From Oleispirillum sp965228165 (GTDB lineage Bacteria > Pseudomonadota > Alphaproteobacteria > Rhodospirillales > Rhodospirillaceae), in NCBI GenBank assembly GCA_965228165.1, contig CBDDHB010000002.1, forward strand, positions 124,001 to 188,000: DNA of 64,000 nucleotides, given 5' to 3'. Both the position numbers and the translations under genes were made by a program. The notes under the pieces were generated by a model that worked only from the letters and a program-made list of their open reading frames with translations, was not told the DNA's origin and searched no databases. Position 1 is the first letter of the stretch; each line of letters starts with the position of its first letter. Positions 18,881-29,310 of this stretch are shown here, in pieces.

Positions 18881-19892
18881 TTACCGTAGTCCCTGTCCGG
18901 GTATACTGGTGTCGTCAGGGTTTCCGCTTAACAGATCCGAATGTTTCGGCGGTACGTCGGCGATCAGGATGACGCGGTTTTCCATCTCCGCCGGGCAGGA
19001 TTCGATCGGCTGCGCCGGATAGGCGACGTGCCGCACCCCGTGCAGGGCATACAGGCCGCCGTCGGCGCAGCGGGCGATGCCCTTCAGGCGCAGCACCGCG
19101 CCGTCGTTCAGCGACAGGAACAGGCGGATGCGGCTTTCCAGCGCGGCGCGCGGCCAGCCCGGAGCCAGCGCCAGCCGGTTGGCGGAAATGCCGTCGCGGT
19201 GGTCGTGCGGGTGGTCGTGGTGATGGTGGCGATGCGGTTGCGGCAGGGGCCGCGCCCGGGTCGGATCGAAGCATCCCAGCAGCAGGCTGGGGGGAACCTC
19301 GCCACGGCGCATCGGTACGATTTCGGCCAACGGGTTGATGCGTTCCAGGCGGGCGGTCAGGCTTTCCACCGTCGCGGCGTCGGCCCGGTCGGTTTTCGAG
19401 ATCAGCAGCCGGTCGGCGATCGCCGCCTGGGCGCGGGCTTCGGCGCGCTGATCCAGGTGCGCCTCGCCGTGTTCGCCGTCCGCCACGGCGACGATGCCAT
19501 CGATGCGATAGACGCTTTCCAGCACCGGCTCCTTCAGCAGGGTGGCGAGGATCGGCGAGGGGTCGGCAAGGCCGGAGGTCTCGATCAACGGGCGGGTGAA
19601 CTCTGGAATTTCGCCGCGCGCGCTTGAAATGCAGGTCTTTCAGCGCGTCGATCATTTCGCCGCGCAGGGCGCAGCAGACGCAGCCGGTGGGCAGGGTCAC
19701 CACCGCGCCGTCCACCCCGCGCACCAGGGCGGCGTCGATGCCGACGTCGCCGAATTCGTTGATCAGGACCGCCGCGTCGGCGAATCCGGGGTGACGGAGG
19801 ATCGCGTTGAGCAGGGTGCTTTTGCCCGCGCCGAGGAATCCGGTGACCAGGGTGACCGGGGTGCGCGGATCGCGGGCGGGGGAGGACGGCAT
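18881..19892 (-). CDS. CobW/YjiA-family GTP-binding metallochaperone, one frameshift
   Basis: G3E-family GTPase. From ATG 19892 it reads PVTLVTGFLGAGKSTLLNAI (P-loop), then INEFGDVGID and the metal-site block LPTGCVCCALRGEM. The frame breaks near 19613-19623 in a CG repeat; two missing bases would restore RGEIPEFTRPLIETSGLADP, the expected continuation. The C-terminal part has a run rich in histidine (HRHHHHDHPHDH) and a CobW_C domain. The NKxD motif reads SKTD. Expected length about 337 residues. Likely role: delivers Zn or another divalent metal using GTP. A terminator lies downstream; the next gene is divergent. Confidence 0.82.
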
Positions 19893-20028
19893 CGGCAGGG
19901 CTCCGGCGGAGGGGATCGGGCTTCCGAGGTGGAGGCCGAAACCGGCGTTGTCAAGGCAGGGCGGTTGACGCGCGCCCCGCGCCCATCGGATACTCGACGG
20001 GAACGCTGTCCTGGGGAAAGGGGTCGGC

Positions 20029-20565
20029 ATGGTCGGTCTGGAAAAGGGTGCGCGGGGGCTTCTGCTTGCCGCGTCGGTGTTGGCCGCCTCGGGCGTTTCG
20101 GCGCGGGCCGACGATACCGCGCCGCCGCCGCCCGATATCGTCGGCGACATCGTCCAGATGTTTTCGTGGATCGACGATCGCTTGACCGAGGCGATTCGCA
20201 CCGGTCAGCCGGAGACCGCGCCCGCGTCCGAGCCCGCCCCGGCGCGCGCCGAGCCGGAACCCGGTGCGAAATCCTCGCCGGTTGCCGCGGCTCCGCCGGA
20301 ACCGGTTCCGGCCGATGCGGAAAATCCCTTGCGCGATTTGGTGAACTGGCTGGATTCCCAGTTGGAGGCGGGGGCGCGCTATTCCCAGCCGACGTCCGAT
20401 TCCCCGTCGTTGCCGGAAGCCGCGCCGCCGGTCGCCGCCGCGTCCGCGCCGACGCCCGCGCCGGTTCCGGCCGAACCGGTGCTCACCGCCGAGCCGTTGG
20501 ACCTGACCGGTAAGGCGACGCCTCCGGCGAAGGCCGGGGAGCGGGGCGGGTTGCTGGTGCGATAG
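20029..20565 (+). CDS. secreted Pro/Ala-rich hypothetical protein
   Basis: 178 residues from ATG 20029, with a good ribosome site (GGGGAAAGGGG) and a signal peptide (LLLAASVLAASGVSARAD). The mature part is mostly Pro/Ala/Glu linker but holds two similar amphipathic segments, residues 40-61 and 103-121, each built as D-(I/L)-V...W-(I/L)-D..(R/Q)-L..(A/G)..R...QP. I recognise no domain. The gene is divergent from cobW and its stop nearly meets the hisI stop. Possible roles such as peptidoglycan or outer-membrane contact are guesses. Confidence 0.65.
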   Translation: MVGLEKGARGLLLAASVLAASGVSARADDTAPPPPDIVGDIVQMFSWIDDRLTEAIRTGQPETAPASEPAPARAEPEPGAKSSPVAAAPPEPVPADAENPLRDLVNWLDSQLEAGARYSQPTSDSPSLPEAAPPVAAASAPTPAPVPAEPVLTAEPLDLTGKATPPAKAGERGGLLVR

Positions 20566-20568
20566 GGG

Positions 20569-20973
20569 TCAGCCCTTCCCGCCGTACAGGTCCTCCTCGG
20601 AGATCTCGGGCTTCATCAGTTCGGCGAAGCCGTCCTTCCGCCATTCCCGATAGAAGCAGGTGCGCCGCCCGGTATGGCAGGCGACGCCGGTCTGGTCCAC
20701 CCGCAGCAGCAGCGCATCGCCGTCGCAGTCGGGACGCAGCGCCACCAGGGTCTGCACCTGGCCGGAGGATTCCCCCTTGCGCCACAGGGATCGCCGCGAC
20801 CGCGACCAATAGCAGACGCGACCGGTGGACAGGGTCTCGGCGATCGCATCGCGGTTCATCCAGGCCATCATCAGCACCTCGCCGGTGTCGGCCTGCTGCG
20901 CGATCGCCGGGATCAGGCCGTCGGCGTCGAAGACCAGGGCGTCGAACAGGGCGGAAAGATCGGGTTCGGCCAT
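20569..20973 (-). CDS. hisI: phosphoribosyl-AMP cyclohydrolase
   Basis: 134-residue enzyme for the third step of histidine synthesis, opening the adenine ring of phosphoribosyl-AMP. Family motifs: VLMMAWMNRDAI near residue 33, YWSRSRRSLWRKGESSG near 55, and the metal block DCDGDALLLRVDQ followed by ACHTGRRTCFYRE with the zinc cysteines. No HisE domain is fused. It starts 4 bases after the metC stop on the same strand; this grouping is not the classical his operon. Confidence 0.93.
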   Translation of the reverse strand: MAEPDLSALFDALVFDADGLIPAIAQQADTGEVLMMAWMNRDAIAETLSTGRVCYWSRSRRSLWRKGESSGQVQTLVALRPDCDGDALLLRVDQTGVACHTGRRTCFYREWRKDGFAELMKPEISEEDLYGGKG

Positions 20974-20977
20974 TTTT

Positions 20978-22147
20978 CTAGTATCCGAAGGCGTTGAGGC
21001 GGTCGAACCCGGCGGCGAGGTCGGCGATCAGGTCGTCCGGGTCTTCCAGGCCGACGTGCAGGCGCAAGGTCGGTCCGTCGGCGTTCCACAGCACCGTGGT
21101 GCGCACGATGCCGGGCGTGGTGTACATGATCAGGCTTTCAAAGCCGCCCCAACTGAACCCCAGCGAGAACAGCTTCAGGCCGTCGATCATCGCCACCATC
21201 GCCTCTTCCGGATAAGGCTCCAGGATCAGGCCGAACAGGCCGCTCGATCCCAGGAAATCGCGCTGGAACAGGGGGTGCCCGGGGTCGTCGGGCAGGCCGG
21301 GGTGGAGCACCCTGGCGACTTCCTCGCGGGTTTGCAGCCAGCGCGCCACGATCAGCGCGTTCTCCTGGTGCTGCTTCATCCGCACTGGCAGGGTGCGCAG
21401 GCCGCGCAGGCCGAGGTAGGCTTCTTCCGATCCCACCGAATAGCCGTATTTCACGACGCTGCTTTTGATCCTGCCGAACAGCTCCTCGCGGGTGGTGATG
21501 GTGCCCAGCATCGCGTCGGAATGGCCGACGATGTACTTGGTCGCCGCCTGGATCGACACGTCCACGCCTTTCTCGAAGGGGCGGAAGAAGATCGGCGAGG
21601 CCCAGGTGTTGTCGGCCACCACCAGCGCGCCGTGGGCGTGCGCCACCTCGGCGATCGCCGGGATGTCCTGCATCTCGAAGGTCAGCGACCCGGGGGTTTC
21701 GCAGAACACCAGTTTGGTGTTGGGCTTGAACAGGGACCGGATGGTGTCGCCGCACAGGGGGTGGAAGTACTCCACGGCGACGCCGTTTTTCGCCAGAACG
21801 TCCTGGCAGAAGGTGCGGGTGGGTCCGTAGACGCTGTCGGAGACCAGGATGTGGTCGCCGGATTTGACCAGCGCGGTCAGGGTGCCGACGATCGCCGCGA
21901 GGCCGGAAGGCACGGCGATGGTTCTCTCCCCGCCCTCGGCGGCGGCCACCGCTTCCTCGAAGGCTATGGTGGTGGGGGTGCCGATGCGCCCGTAGTAGAA
22001 GGCGTTGAGGTAATCCCCCTGCGCGTCGGCCATCGCCTCCATGGTCGGGAAGGTGACGGTGGAGGCGCGGTAGACCGGCGGATTGACGCTGCCCGAGAAG
22101 AAGGGAGAGGTCCGACCGAGGTGGGTGATCTGGGTGTCGCGTTTCAT
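20978..22147 (-). CDS. metC: cystathionine beta-lyase
   Basis: 389-residue PLP enzyme of the Cys/Met metabolism family. It starts MKRDTQITHLGRTSPFFSGS. The PLP lysine is in SIQAATKYIVGHSDAML near residue 205, and the cofactor-stacking tyrosine region is FYYGRIGTPTT near residue 50. MetC splits cystathionine to homocysteine, pyruvate and ammonia. It lies in a same-strand series nudF-sseA-metC-hisI with small gaps. A gamma-synthase role is possible, but the overall match, including the long SWGGFESL region, is that of MetC. Confidence 0.88.
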   Translation of the reverse strand: MKRDTQITHLGRTSPFFSGSVNPPVYRASTVTFPTMEAMADAQGDYLNAFYYGRIGTPTTIAFEEAVAAAEGGERTIAVPSGLAAIVGTLTALVKSGDHILVSDSVYGPTRTFCQDVLAKNGVAVEYFHPLCGDTIRSLFKPNTKLVFCETPGSLTFEMQDIPAIAEVAHAHGALVVADNTWASPIFFRPFEKGVDVSIQAATKYIVGHSDAMLGTITTREELFGRIKSSVVKYGYSVGSEEAYLGLRGLRTLPVRMKQHQENALIVARWLQTREEVARVLHPGLPDDPGHPLFQRDFLGSSGLFGLILEPYPEEAMVAMIDGLKLFSLGFSWGGFESLIMYTTPGIVRTTVLWNADGPTLRLHVGLEDPDDLIADLAAGFDRLNAFGY

Positions 22148-22175
22148 CGCGGGGGAAAATCCTTGCGGCGTTGCT

Positions 22176-23048
22176 TTAAGGGGTGGGTCCGGTGGCGACC
22201 GGCAGGTTGGGGGTGTTGCCCCATTCCTCCCAGCTGCCGTCGAAGACCGCGACGTCCGGCTTGCCCGCCAGATGCGCGGCGAAGGCGACGATGCAGGCGG
22301 TGACGCCGGTGCCGCACATCGCGATCACCGGCGTGGCGTCGAGCGGAACGTCGGCGGCGGCGAACAGGGCCTTGATCTCCTCGACCGTTTTCACCGTCTT
22401 GTCGGGGTTGAAGATCAGCCCGTTGGGCAGATTGCGCGCTCCCGGCACATGGCCGACCGTCAGGCTGGGGCGGGGTTCGGGCGCGGCCCCGGCATAGCGT
22501 TCGGCGGCGCGCGCATCGACCGTCACCGCCGTGCGGCTGTCCAGATTCTCCAGAACCTCGGCGACGCCGACGATGCGGGGACCGCCGTCGCGCGGCGTGA
22601 AGTGCCGCCAGTCGCGCTGGCGCAAGGGGCGTTCCGGTCCGTCCTCGGTCGGGAGGCCGGATTGCAGCCACTTCGGCAGGCCGCCGTTCAGCACCGCCAC
22701 GTCCTCGTGGCCGAAGGCGCGGAACATCCACCAGGCGCGCATCGCCGCCATGTTGCCGCCGTTGGCGTCGTAGACCACCACCTTCAGGCCGTCGCCGACG
22801 CCCAGGCGGCTGACCTTGGACATGAAGGTCTCGGGCCTGGGCATGGTATGGCTCCACCGGCTGTGGGGATCGGCCACGTCGTTGATGTCGAAGAAACGCG
22901 CGCCGGGAATGCGGGCGTTGCGGAAGCAGGTCCTGGCGTCGCGCGGGTCGTTGGGCATGAAGCAGGTGGCGTCCAGGATCACGATGTCCGGCGCATCCAG
23001 GCGCGCCGCCAGCCAGTCGGCGTCGATCAACGAGGCGGAGGGGGTCAT
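22176..23048 (-). CDS. sseA: 3-mercaptopyruvate sulfurtransferase
   Basis: 290 residues with two rhodanese domains. The first, inactive domain contains VVVYDANGGNMAAMRAWW. The second has the active-site loop CGTGVTA near residue 240, whose CG(S/T)GVT form marks the mercaptopyruvate enzyme rather than thiosulfate sulfurtransferase. The start at 23048 overlaps the Nudix stop by 4 nt. Together with metC it forms a small sulfur-metabolism group. Confidence 0.9.
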   Translation of the reverse strand: MTPSASLIDADWLAARLDAPDIVILDATCFMPNDPRDARTCFRNARIPGARFFDINDVADPHSRWSHTMPRPETFMSKVSRLGVGDGLKVVVYDANGGNMAAMRAWWMFRAFGHEDVAVLNGGLPKWLQSGLPTEDGPERPLRQRDWRHFTPRDGGPRIVGVAEVLENLDSRTAVTVDARAAERYAGAAPEPRPSLTVGHVPGARNLPNGLIFNPDKTVKTVEEIKALFAAADVPLDATPVIAMCGTGVTACIVAFAAHLAGKPDVAVFDGSWEEWGNTPNLPVATGPTP

Positions 23049-23722
23049 GGCGTTTCCTTTCCGTCCAGCCAGAGGGCGCGCAGCCGCGCGCGGTTAAGGG
23101 CGAACCATTGCAGGGTCATCAGGGTGCTGGCGTTGTCGACGATTCCGGAATCGAGCAGGGCCACCGCCTCGTCTGCGGCGACGGTGAACACCCGGATGTC
23201 CTCGTTCTCGTGGGCGAGGCCGCCTTGCGTCGGCGCGGCGGCGGCATCGACTTGGCCGCAATAGAGCGCCAGGGTTTCCGACGATCCGCCGGGGGTGCAC
23301 AGCACATGGGCGATGAATTCCAGCCGCGTCACCGCAAGGCCGGTTTCCTCGGCGGTTTCGCGGACCGCGACCTCGGCGGGGGTTTCGCCGGGTTCGATGA
23401 TTCCGGCGGCGATCTCGATCAGCCAGGGATGCCACCCCGCCACCATCGCCCCGGCGCGGAACTGCTCGATCAGCACCACCCGGTCGGCGACCGGATCATA
23501 GGGCAGAACGCACACCGCGTGGCCGCGTTCGAACACCTCGCGCGCGATCGGCGCGGTCCAGTCCCCGGCGAAGGTCTGGTGCTTCAGGGTATAGCGGTTG
23601 GCCGCGAAGTAGCCCCGATAGAGCGGTTCCTCCGCCAGGCACGCGAAGCGCTCCGGCGCGCCCGCGCGTAAGCGCGGCCCCCGGTTGAGGCTGGCGATGG
23701 TTTTCAGGTGGCGCAACGGCAT
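23045..23722 (-). CDS. nudF: Nudix hydrolase, ADP-ribose pyrophosphatase type
   Basis: About 225 residues. The Nudix box reads G(x5)E(x7)RE(x2)EE(x)G, starting at GIIEPGETPAEVAVRET near residue 110. The preceding VVLIEQFRAGAM and following FIAHVLCTPGGSSE fit the ADP-ribose/ADP-sugar branch. I use ATG 23722; a GTG at 23755 with AAGG before it is a possible alternative giving 236 residues. The gene stop overlaps the sseA start. Confidence 0.82.
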   Translation of the reverse strand: MPLRHLKTIASLNRGPRLRAGAPERFACLAEEPLYRGYFAANRYTLKHQTFAGDWTAPIAREVFERGHAVCVLPYDPVADRVVLIEQFRAGAMVAGWHPWLIEIAAGIIEPGETPAEVAVRETAEETGLAVTRLEFIAHVLCTPGGSSETLALYCGQVDAAAAPTQGGLAHENEDIRVFTVAADEAVALLDSGIVDNASTLMTLQWFALNRARLRALWLDGKETP

Positions 23723-23897
23723 GGTCGGTTCACTCGCGTCGGTCGAAGGCACCACCTTATGTCCGAGTCGGGGCGCGGCTCAAGAGACGGATTCGATTTT
23801 CCGCGCCTGTCCTCCCCCCAGGGTTTCGCATCCTCGCCGGGACCGCTCCCAGGGTTGGAGGATGCCCCAGGATTTTGCGGGTTCGCATTTTTGCGGG

Positions 23898-23947
23898 TTG
23901 ACATGCCGCCGGAACGGACTAATTCAGAAACTGTACCGTTTTAGTCC
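23898..23947 (+). promoter_or_regulatory. putative promoter/operator of the suf operon
   Basis: A TTGACA box lies at 23898-23903. Just downstream is an inverted repeat GGACTAA (23916-23922) and TTAGTCC (23941-23947), separated by 18 bases and overlapping the expected -10 and transcription start. It is about 70 bases before the Rrf2 regulator. The layout suits repression by that Fe-S-sensing regulator; the -10 box itself is poor (TAATTC). Confidence 0.5.
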
Positions 23948-24014
23948 TGTATTTGCGAACGATTCGCAACTGGGGCGTGGGCGGCTTCGGCGCAACCGGT
24001 CAGGGGAATACCCG

Positions 24015-24488
24015 ATGCTGAGAGTCAACAAATTGACCGACTACGCGGTGGTGGTGCTGTGCGATCTGGTGCGCGGCCAGGCGTTGCGTTCCGCCGCCGA
24101 TTTGTCGGCGTCCTCCGGCGTGCCGCTGCCGACCGTGGCGAAGATTCTGAAGCAACTGACCAAGACCGAGATCCTGCAATCGGTGCGCGGCGTCAATGGC
24201 GGTTACGGCTTCGCCCGCGCCCCCGGCACGATCTCGATGGCCGAGGTGATCGAGGCTCTGGAAGGTCCGATCGCGGTGACCGGCTGCGCCGGGGACGCCG
24301 ACGAGTGCTGCGAATTGAGCGATCAGTGCCCGATGAGCGGCCACTGGAACGCGGTCAACGTGGCGGTGCGCAACTCCTTGGCCGAGGTGCGGCTGATCGA
24401 CATGCTGCCCGAGGCGCGGTTCATGGACCCCGAGGATCTGAGTTCGAGCATCGCGGCGCGTCACGCGCCCGCGAGCCTGCAAGCGTAA
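24015..24488 (+). CDS. Rrf2-family Fe-S assembly regulator (IscR/SUF-regulator type)
   Basis: 157 residues from ATG 24015, with AGGGGA upstream. The winged helix is at residues 1-80 (LTDYAVVVLCDLV, then ASSGVPLPTVAKILKQL). The cluster-binding loop holds GCAGDADECCELSDQCPM with four cysteines. First gene of the suf operon, 14 bases before sufB; by family it senses Fe-S status and represses the operon it heads. Confidence 0.9.
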   Translation: MLRVNKLTDYAVVVLCDLVRGQALRSAADLSASSGVPLPTVAKILKQLTKTEILQSVRGVNGGYGFARAPGTISMAEVIEALEGPIAVTGCAGDADECCELSDQCPMSGHWNAVNVAVRNSLAEVRLIDMLPEARFMDPEDLSSSIAARHAPASLQA

Positions 24489-24502
24489 GGAGCATTCAGC
24501 CG

Positions 24503-25960
24503 ATGGCCTCCACCACGGAAACCGTCGAGACGGTGAAGGAACTCACCGGGGCCTGCAAGTACGGCTTCGTCACCGAGATCGAGACCGATTACGCCCCGGT
24601 CGGCCTGACCGAAGAGACGGTGCGCTATATCTCCGCCCGCAAGAACGAACCCGACTGGCTGCTCGACTGGCGTTTGAAGGCGCTCGCCCTGTGGAAAAAC
24701 ATGGCGGAGCCGACGTGGGCGAAGGTCGGCTATCCGGCGATCGACTATCAGAACCTCCACTATTACGCCGCGCCGAAGGCGAAGGGCGACGGCCCGAAGT
24801 CCCTCGACGAGGTCGATCCGGAGCTTCTGGAGACCTATGAAAAGCTGGGGATTCCGCTGAAGGAGCAGGAAATCCTGGCGGGCGTGGTGGCGGTGGACGC
24901 GGTGTTCGACAGCGTTTCGGTGGCTACCACCTACAAGGCGAAGCTGGAGGAGAAGGGGATCGTCTTCTGTTCCTTTTCCGAGGCGGTGCACCGCGTTCCC
25001 GAACTGGTGAAAAAGTACCTGGGTTCGGTGGTGCCGCAGGGCGACAACTATTTCGCCTGCCTGAATTCGGCGGTGTTCTCGGACGGGTCGTTCGTCTACA
25101 TCCCCAAGGGGGTGCGCTGCCCGATGGAGCTGTCCACCTATTTCCGCATCAACGCGAAGAACACCGGGCAGTTCGAACGCACCCTGATCGTCGCCGAGGA
25201 AAGTTCCTACGTTTCCTATCTCGAGGGCTGCACCGCGCCGCAGCGCGACGAGAACCAATTGCATGCGGCGGTGGTCGAACTGATCGCCCTGGACGACGCC
25301 GAGATCAAGTATTCCACGGTGCAGAACTGGTACCCCGGCGACGCCGAGGGCAAGGGCGGCATCTACAACTTCGTCACCAAGCGCGGCGCTTGCCGCGGCA
25401 AGCGGTCGAAGATTTCCTGGACCCAGGTGGAAACCGGCTCCGCCGTCACCTGGAAGTACCCCAGTTGCATCCTGCAAGGCGACGATTCGGTGGGCGAGTT
25501 CTATTCGGTGGCGATCACCAACAACGCGCAGCAGGCCGATACCGGGACCAAGATGATCCACATCGGCAGGAACACCCGCTCCACCATCGTGTCCAAGGGC
25601 ATCGCCGCCGGGCGGTCCGACAACACCTATCGCGGTCTGGTGCGGGTGCTGGCGGGGGCGGAAGGGGCGCGCAACTACAGCCAGTGCGACAGCCTGTTGA
25701 TCGGCGACAAGTGCGGCGCCCACACCGTGCCTTATATCGAAAGCCGCACCCCGTTCTCCACCCTGGAGCACGAGGCGACGACGGCGAGAATCAGCGACGA
25801 CCAGTTGTTCCTTTGCCGTCAGCGCGGCCTTTCGCCGGAAGAGGCGGTGGCGCTGATCGTCAACGGTTTCTGCAAGGAGGTGTTGCAGAACCTGCCGATG
25901 GAGTTCGCGGTCGAGGCGCAGAAACTGGTGGGCATCAGCCTGGAAGGCAGCGTCGGTTGA
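24503..25960 (+). CDS. sufB: Fe-S cluster assembly scaffold subunit SufB
   Basis: 485 residues from ATG 24503. Strongly conserved throughout, e.g. EPDWLLDWRLKAL, GVVAVDAVFDSVSVATTYK and FSTLEHEATTARISDDQLF. The C-terminal half is the beta-helix that meets SufD; conserved cysteines occur in YSQCDSLLIGDKCGAHT. SufB accepts sulfur and, with SufC and SufD, builds the nascent cluster. Confidence 0.96.
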   Translation: MASTTETVETVKELTGACKYGFVTEIETDYAPVGLTEETVRYISARKNEPDWLLDWRLKALALWKNMAEPTWAKVGYPAIDYQNLHYYAAPKAKGDGPKSLDEVDPELLETYEKLGIPLKEQEILAGVVAVDAVFDSVSVATTYKAKLEEKGIVFCSFSEAVHRVPELVKKYLGSVVPQGDNYFACLNSAVFSDGSFVYIPKGVRCPMELSTYFRINAKNTGQFERTLIVAEESSYVSYLEGCTAPQRDENQLHAAVVELIALDDAEIKYSTVQNWYPGDAEGKGGIYNFVTKRGACRGKRSKISWTQVETGSAVTWKYPSCILQGDDSVGEFYSVAITNNAQQADTGTKMIHIGRNTRSTIVSKGIAAGRSDNTYRGLVRVLAGAEGARNYSQCDSLLIGDKCGAHTVPYIESRTPFSTLEHEATTARISDDQLFLCRQRGLSPEEAVALIVNGFCKEVLQNLPMEFAVEAQKLVGISLEGSVG

Positions 25961-25988
25961 CGTGCGCTCAAGCAACGGAGAAAGAAAA

Positions 25989-26744
<756 letters not shown>

Positions 26745-26757
26745 GGAGAGGCGCGCG

Positions 26758-28065
26758 ATGAGCTTGAGCGAAATTCCCCTGCTGCGGGACCATGCCGCCG
26801 TCGCGGCGGCGCTGCCCGGCGCGTCCGATCCGCGCCTGAGCGCCTTGCGCGATGCCGCTGTCGCCAGCTATCGGCGGCAGGGGTTGCCGCATTCCAAGGC
26901 GGAGGCGTGGAAGTACACCCGCCTCAAGGATCTGGAGGCTCTGCCCTTCGCCCGCGCCGAGGACGCGGTTCGCGCCGTGACGGTGCCGGAAACCGGCCTG
27001 GGCGCGGTGGCGGCGCGCGTCGTTCTGGTCAACGGTCGCTTCGACGCCGGTTTGTCGGTGCTGCCCGCCGTGTCCGGCCTGACCGTGCGCTTCCTCAAGG
27101 CCTGTCTGGAAGCGGGGGACGCGGCGGTGCTCGCCGCGCTCGACCGCGACGTCGATTTTTCCCAGGCGCCCCTGGCGGCCCTGGCCAGCGCCTATCTGGA
27201 CGACGGCGCGGTGTTGTCGGTGGCGCCGGGGGTCGCGGTGGACTTGCCGGTCGAGGTGGTTTCTCTGGCGGTTCCCGGAGAAGGTCCGCGCATCGCCTTT
27301 CCTCGTCTGGTGGCGTTGGTGGGGGCGGGGGCGTCGCTGACCTTGGTGGAAAGTTTTTATGGCCCGGCGACCGGCGTCTACGCGGTGGATGCGGTGACCG
27401 ACATCGTCCTGGGCGAGGGCGCGGCCCTGGCTCATTACGTGCTTCAGGCGGAAGGCGCGGCGGCGACCCACGTGTCCTCGGCGCGCTGCGACGTGCCGAC
27501 GAACGGCCGCTACGAAGGCTTCGTGCTGCAACTCGGCGGACATGTGGCGCGGCACGAGATGCGCCTGCGGATGGTCGGGTCGGGCGGCGACGCCCGGCTG
27601 AACGGTGCTTATGCGGTCGATGGCGACGGCATTTGCGACACCACCACCGAAATCCAGCACATCGCCGCCGAGACCACCACCGATCAGGTGTTCAAGGGCA
27701 TCCTGGCGGATCGTTCGCGCGGCATCTTTCAGGGCAAGGTGCATGTCCACCGCGACGCGCAGCGCATCGTCGGCAACCAGTTGCACAATGCGTTGCTGCT
27801 GTCCCGCAGCGCCGAGGTGGACTGCAAGCCGGAACTGGAAATCTATGCCGACGACGTGAAGTGCAGCCATGGCGCCACCTGCGGCGAGTTGTCCGACGAA
27901 CAGGTGTTCTATCTTCGCTCGCGCGGCATCGACGCCGCCACCGCCCGGTCCCTGCTGTTGCAGGCCTTCCTGGGCGAGGCGCTGGATCTGATCGGCAACC
28001 CGGCGGTCAAGGCGGCGTTTTCCGCCCGCGCTTCAGCCTGGTTGACGGCGCGGGAGAGGGCATGA
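26758..28065 (+). CDS. sufD: Fe-S cluster assembly protein SufD
   Basis: 435 residues from ATG 26758, 13 bases after sufC. The N-terminal helical part contains KAEAWKYTRLKDLEAL; the C-terminal beta-helix shows FQGKVHVHRDAQRI, CKPELEIYADDVKCSHGAT and YLRSRGIDAATAR, with the histidine used in cluster formation in KCSHG. Its end overlaps the sufS start. Confidence 0.94.
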   Translation: MSLSEIPLLRDHAAVAAALPGASDPRLSALRDAAVASYRRQGLPHSKAEAWKYTRLKDLEALPFARAEDAVRAVTVPETGLGAVAARVVLVNGRFDAGLSVLPAVSGLTVRFLKACLEAGDAAVLAALDRDVDFSQAPLAALASAYLDDGAVLSVAPGVAVDLPVEVVSLAVPGEGPRIAFPRLVALVGAGASLTLVESFYGPATGVYAVDAVTDIVLGEGAALAHYVLQAEGAAATHVSSARCDVPTNGRYEGFVLQLGGHVARHEMRLRMVGSGGDARLNGAYAVDGDGICDTTTEIQHIAAETTTDQVFKGILADRSRGIFQGKVHVHRDAQRIVGNQLHNALLLSRSAEVDCKPELEIYADDVKCSHGATCGELSDEQVFYLRSRGIDAATARSLLLQAFLGEALDLIGNPAVKAAFSARASAWLTARERA

Positions 28066-29300
28066 TGGACGCTCCAGTCCGGACCTTCGACGTCGATGCG
28101 GCGCGGCGGGACTTTCCCATCCTGTCCATCACGGTGCACGGCAAGCCGCTGGTGTTTCTCGACAGCGCCGCCTCGGCCCAGAAACCGGAGGCGGTGTTGC
28201 GGGCGATGGACGAGATGTACCGGACGTCCTATGCCAACGTGCATCGCGGCATCCATGCCCTGTCCGACGCCGCCACCGGCCGCTACGAGGCGGCGCGCGA
28301 GACGGTGCGGCGGTTCCTGAACGCGGCTTCGGCGGACGAGATCGTCTTTACCTCGGGCGGCACCGATTCCCTCAATCTGGTGGCGCGGTGCTATGCCCAG
28401 GCGTTCCTGAAACCCGGCGACGAGATTCTGGTCTGCGAAAGCGAGCACCATTCCAACATCGTTCCCTGGCAGCTGGCCGCCCAGGCCACCGGCGCGGTGG
28501 TGCGCCCGATCCCGGTGACCGACGCGGGGGAGTTCGACTTTCCCGCCTTCGCCGCGATGCTGGGGCCCAAGGTCAAGCTGGTGGCGGTCGCCCACATGTC
28601 GAACGTCCTGGGCACGATCATGCCGGTCAAGCGGATCGCCGCCGCCGCCCACGCGGCGGGGGCCAGGATCGTCGTCGATGGTTGCCAGGGCGCGGTGCAC
28701 TGTCGCGTCGACGTGCGCGATCTGGACGTCGATTTCTATGCGATCACCGGGCACAAGATTTACGGCCCGACCGGCATCGGCGCGCTCTATGGCAGGCGGG
28801 AAATCCTCGAAACCCTGCCGCCCTACAAGGGCGGCGGCGACATGATCGAGACCGTGACCTTCGAACGCAGCACCTGGGCGGAACCTCCGGCGCGGTTCGA
28901 GGCGGGAACGCCGATGATCGTCGAGGCGATCGGCCTCGCCGCCGCCATCGACTATGTCGAATCCCTGGGGATCGAGGCGATCCACGCCCACGAGGCCGAG
29001 GTGATGGACTACGCCACCGGTCTGTTGTCGCGGATTCCGGGGTTGCGGATCATCGGCACGGCGCAGGAAAAGGGCGGGGTGATCTCCTTCGCGGTGGAGG
29101 GGGCGCACCCGTCCGACATCGCGACCCTGTTGGATCAGCGCGGCATCGCGGTGCGCGCCGGGCATCACTGCGCCCAGCCCCTGATGGTGCGGATGGGGGT
29201 TTCGGCGACGACCCGCGCGTCGTTCGCCCTGTATAGCACCCGCGCCGAGGCGGAAGCCCTGGCGGCGGGGGTGGAGCGGGCCTTGGCCCTATTGCGATAG
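28062..29300 (+). CDS. sufS: cysteine desulfurase SufS
   Basis: 412-residue class II desulfurase, giving persulfide sulfur from cysteine to SufE. ATG 28062 overlaps the sufD stop as ATGA; a second ATG at 28065 is equally well placed for the GGGAGAGGG site. PLP lysine in ITGHKIYGPTG near residue 230; active cysteine in the loop RAGHHCAQPLM near 370, in the form typical of SufS rather than IscS. Confidence 0.95.
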   Translation: MMDAPVRTFDVDAARRDFPILSITVHGKPLVFLDSAASAQKPEAVLRAMDEMYRTSYANVHRGIHALSDAATGRYEAARETVRRFLNAASADEIVFTSGGTDSLNLVARCYAQAFLKPGDEILVCESEHHSNIVPWQLAAQATGAVVRPIPVTDAGEFDFPAFAAMLGPKVKLVAVAHMSNVLGTIMPVKRIAAAAHAAGARIVVDGCQGAVHCRVDVRDLDVDFYAITGHKIYGPTGIGALYGRREILETLPPYKGGGDMIETVTFERSTWAEPPARFEAGTPMIVEAIGLAAAIDYVESLGIEAIHAHEAEVMDYATGLLSRIPGLRIIGTAQEKGGVISFAVEGAHPSDIATLLDQRGIAVRAGHHCAQPLMVRMGVSATTRASFALYSTRAEAEALAAGVERALALLR

Positions 29301-29310
29301 GTTTGCGGAA

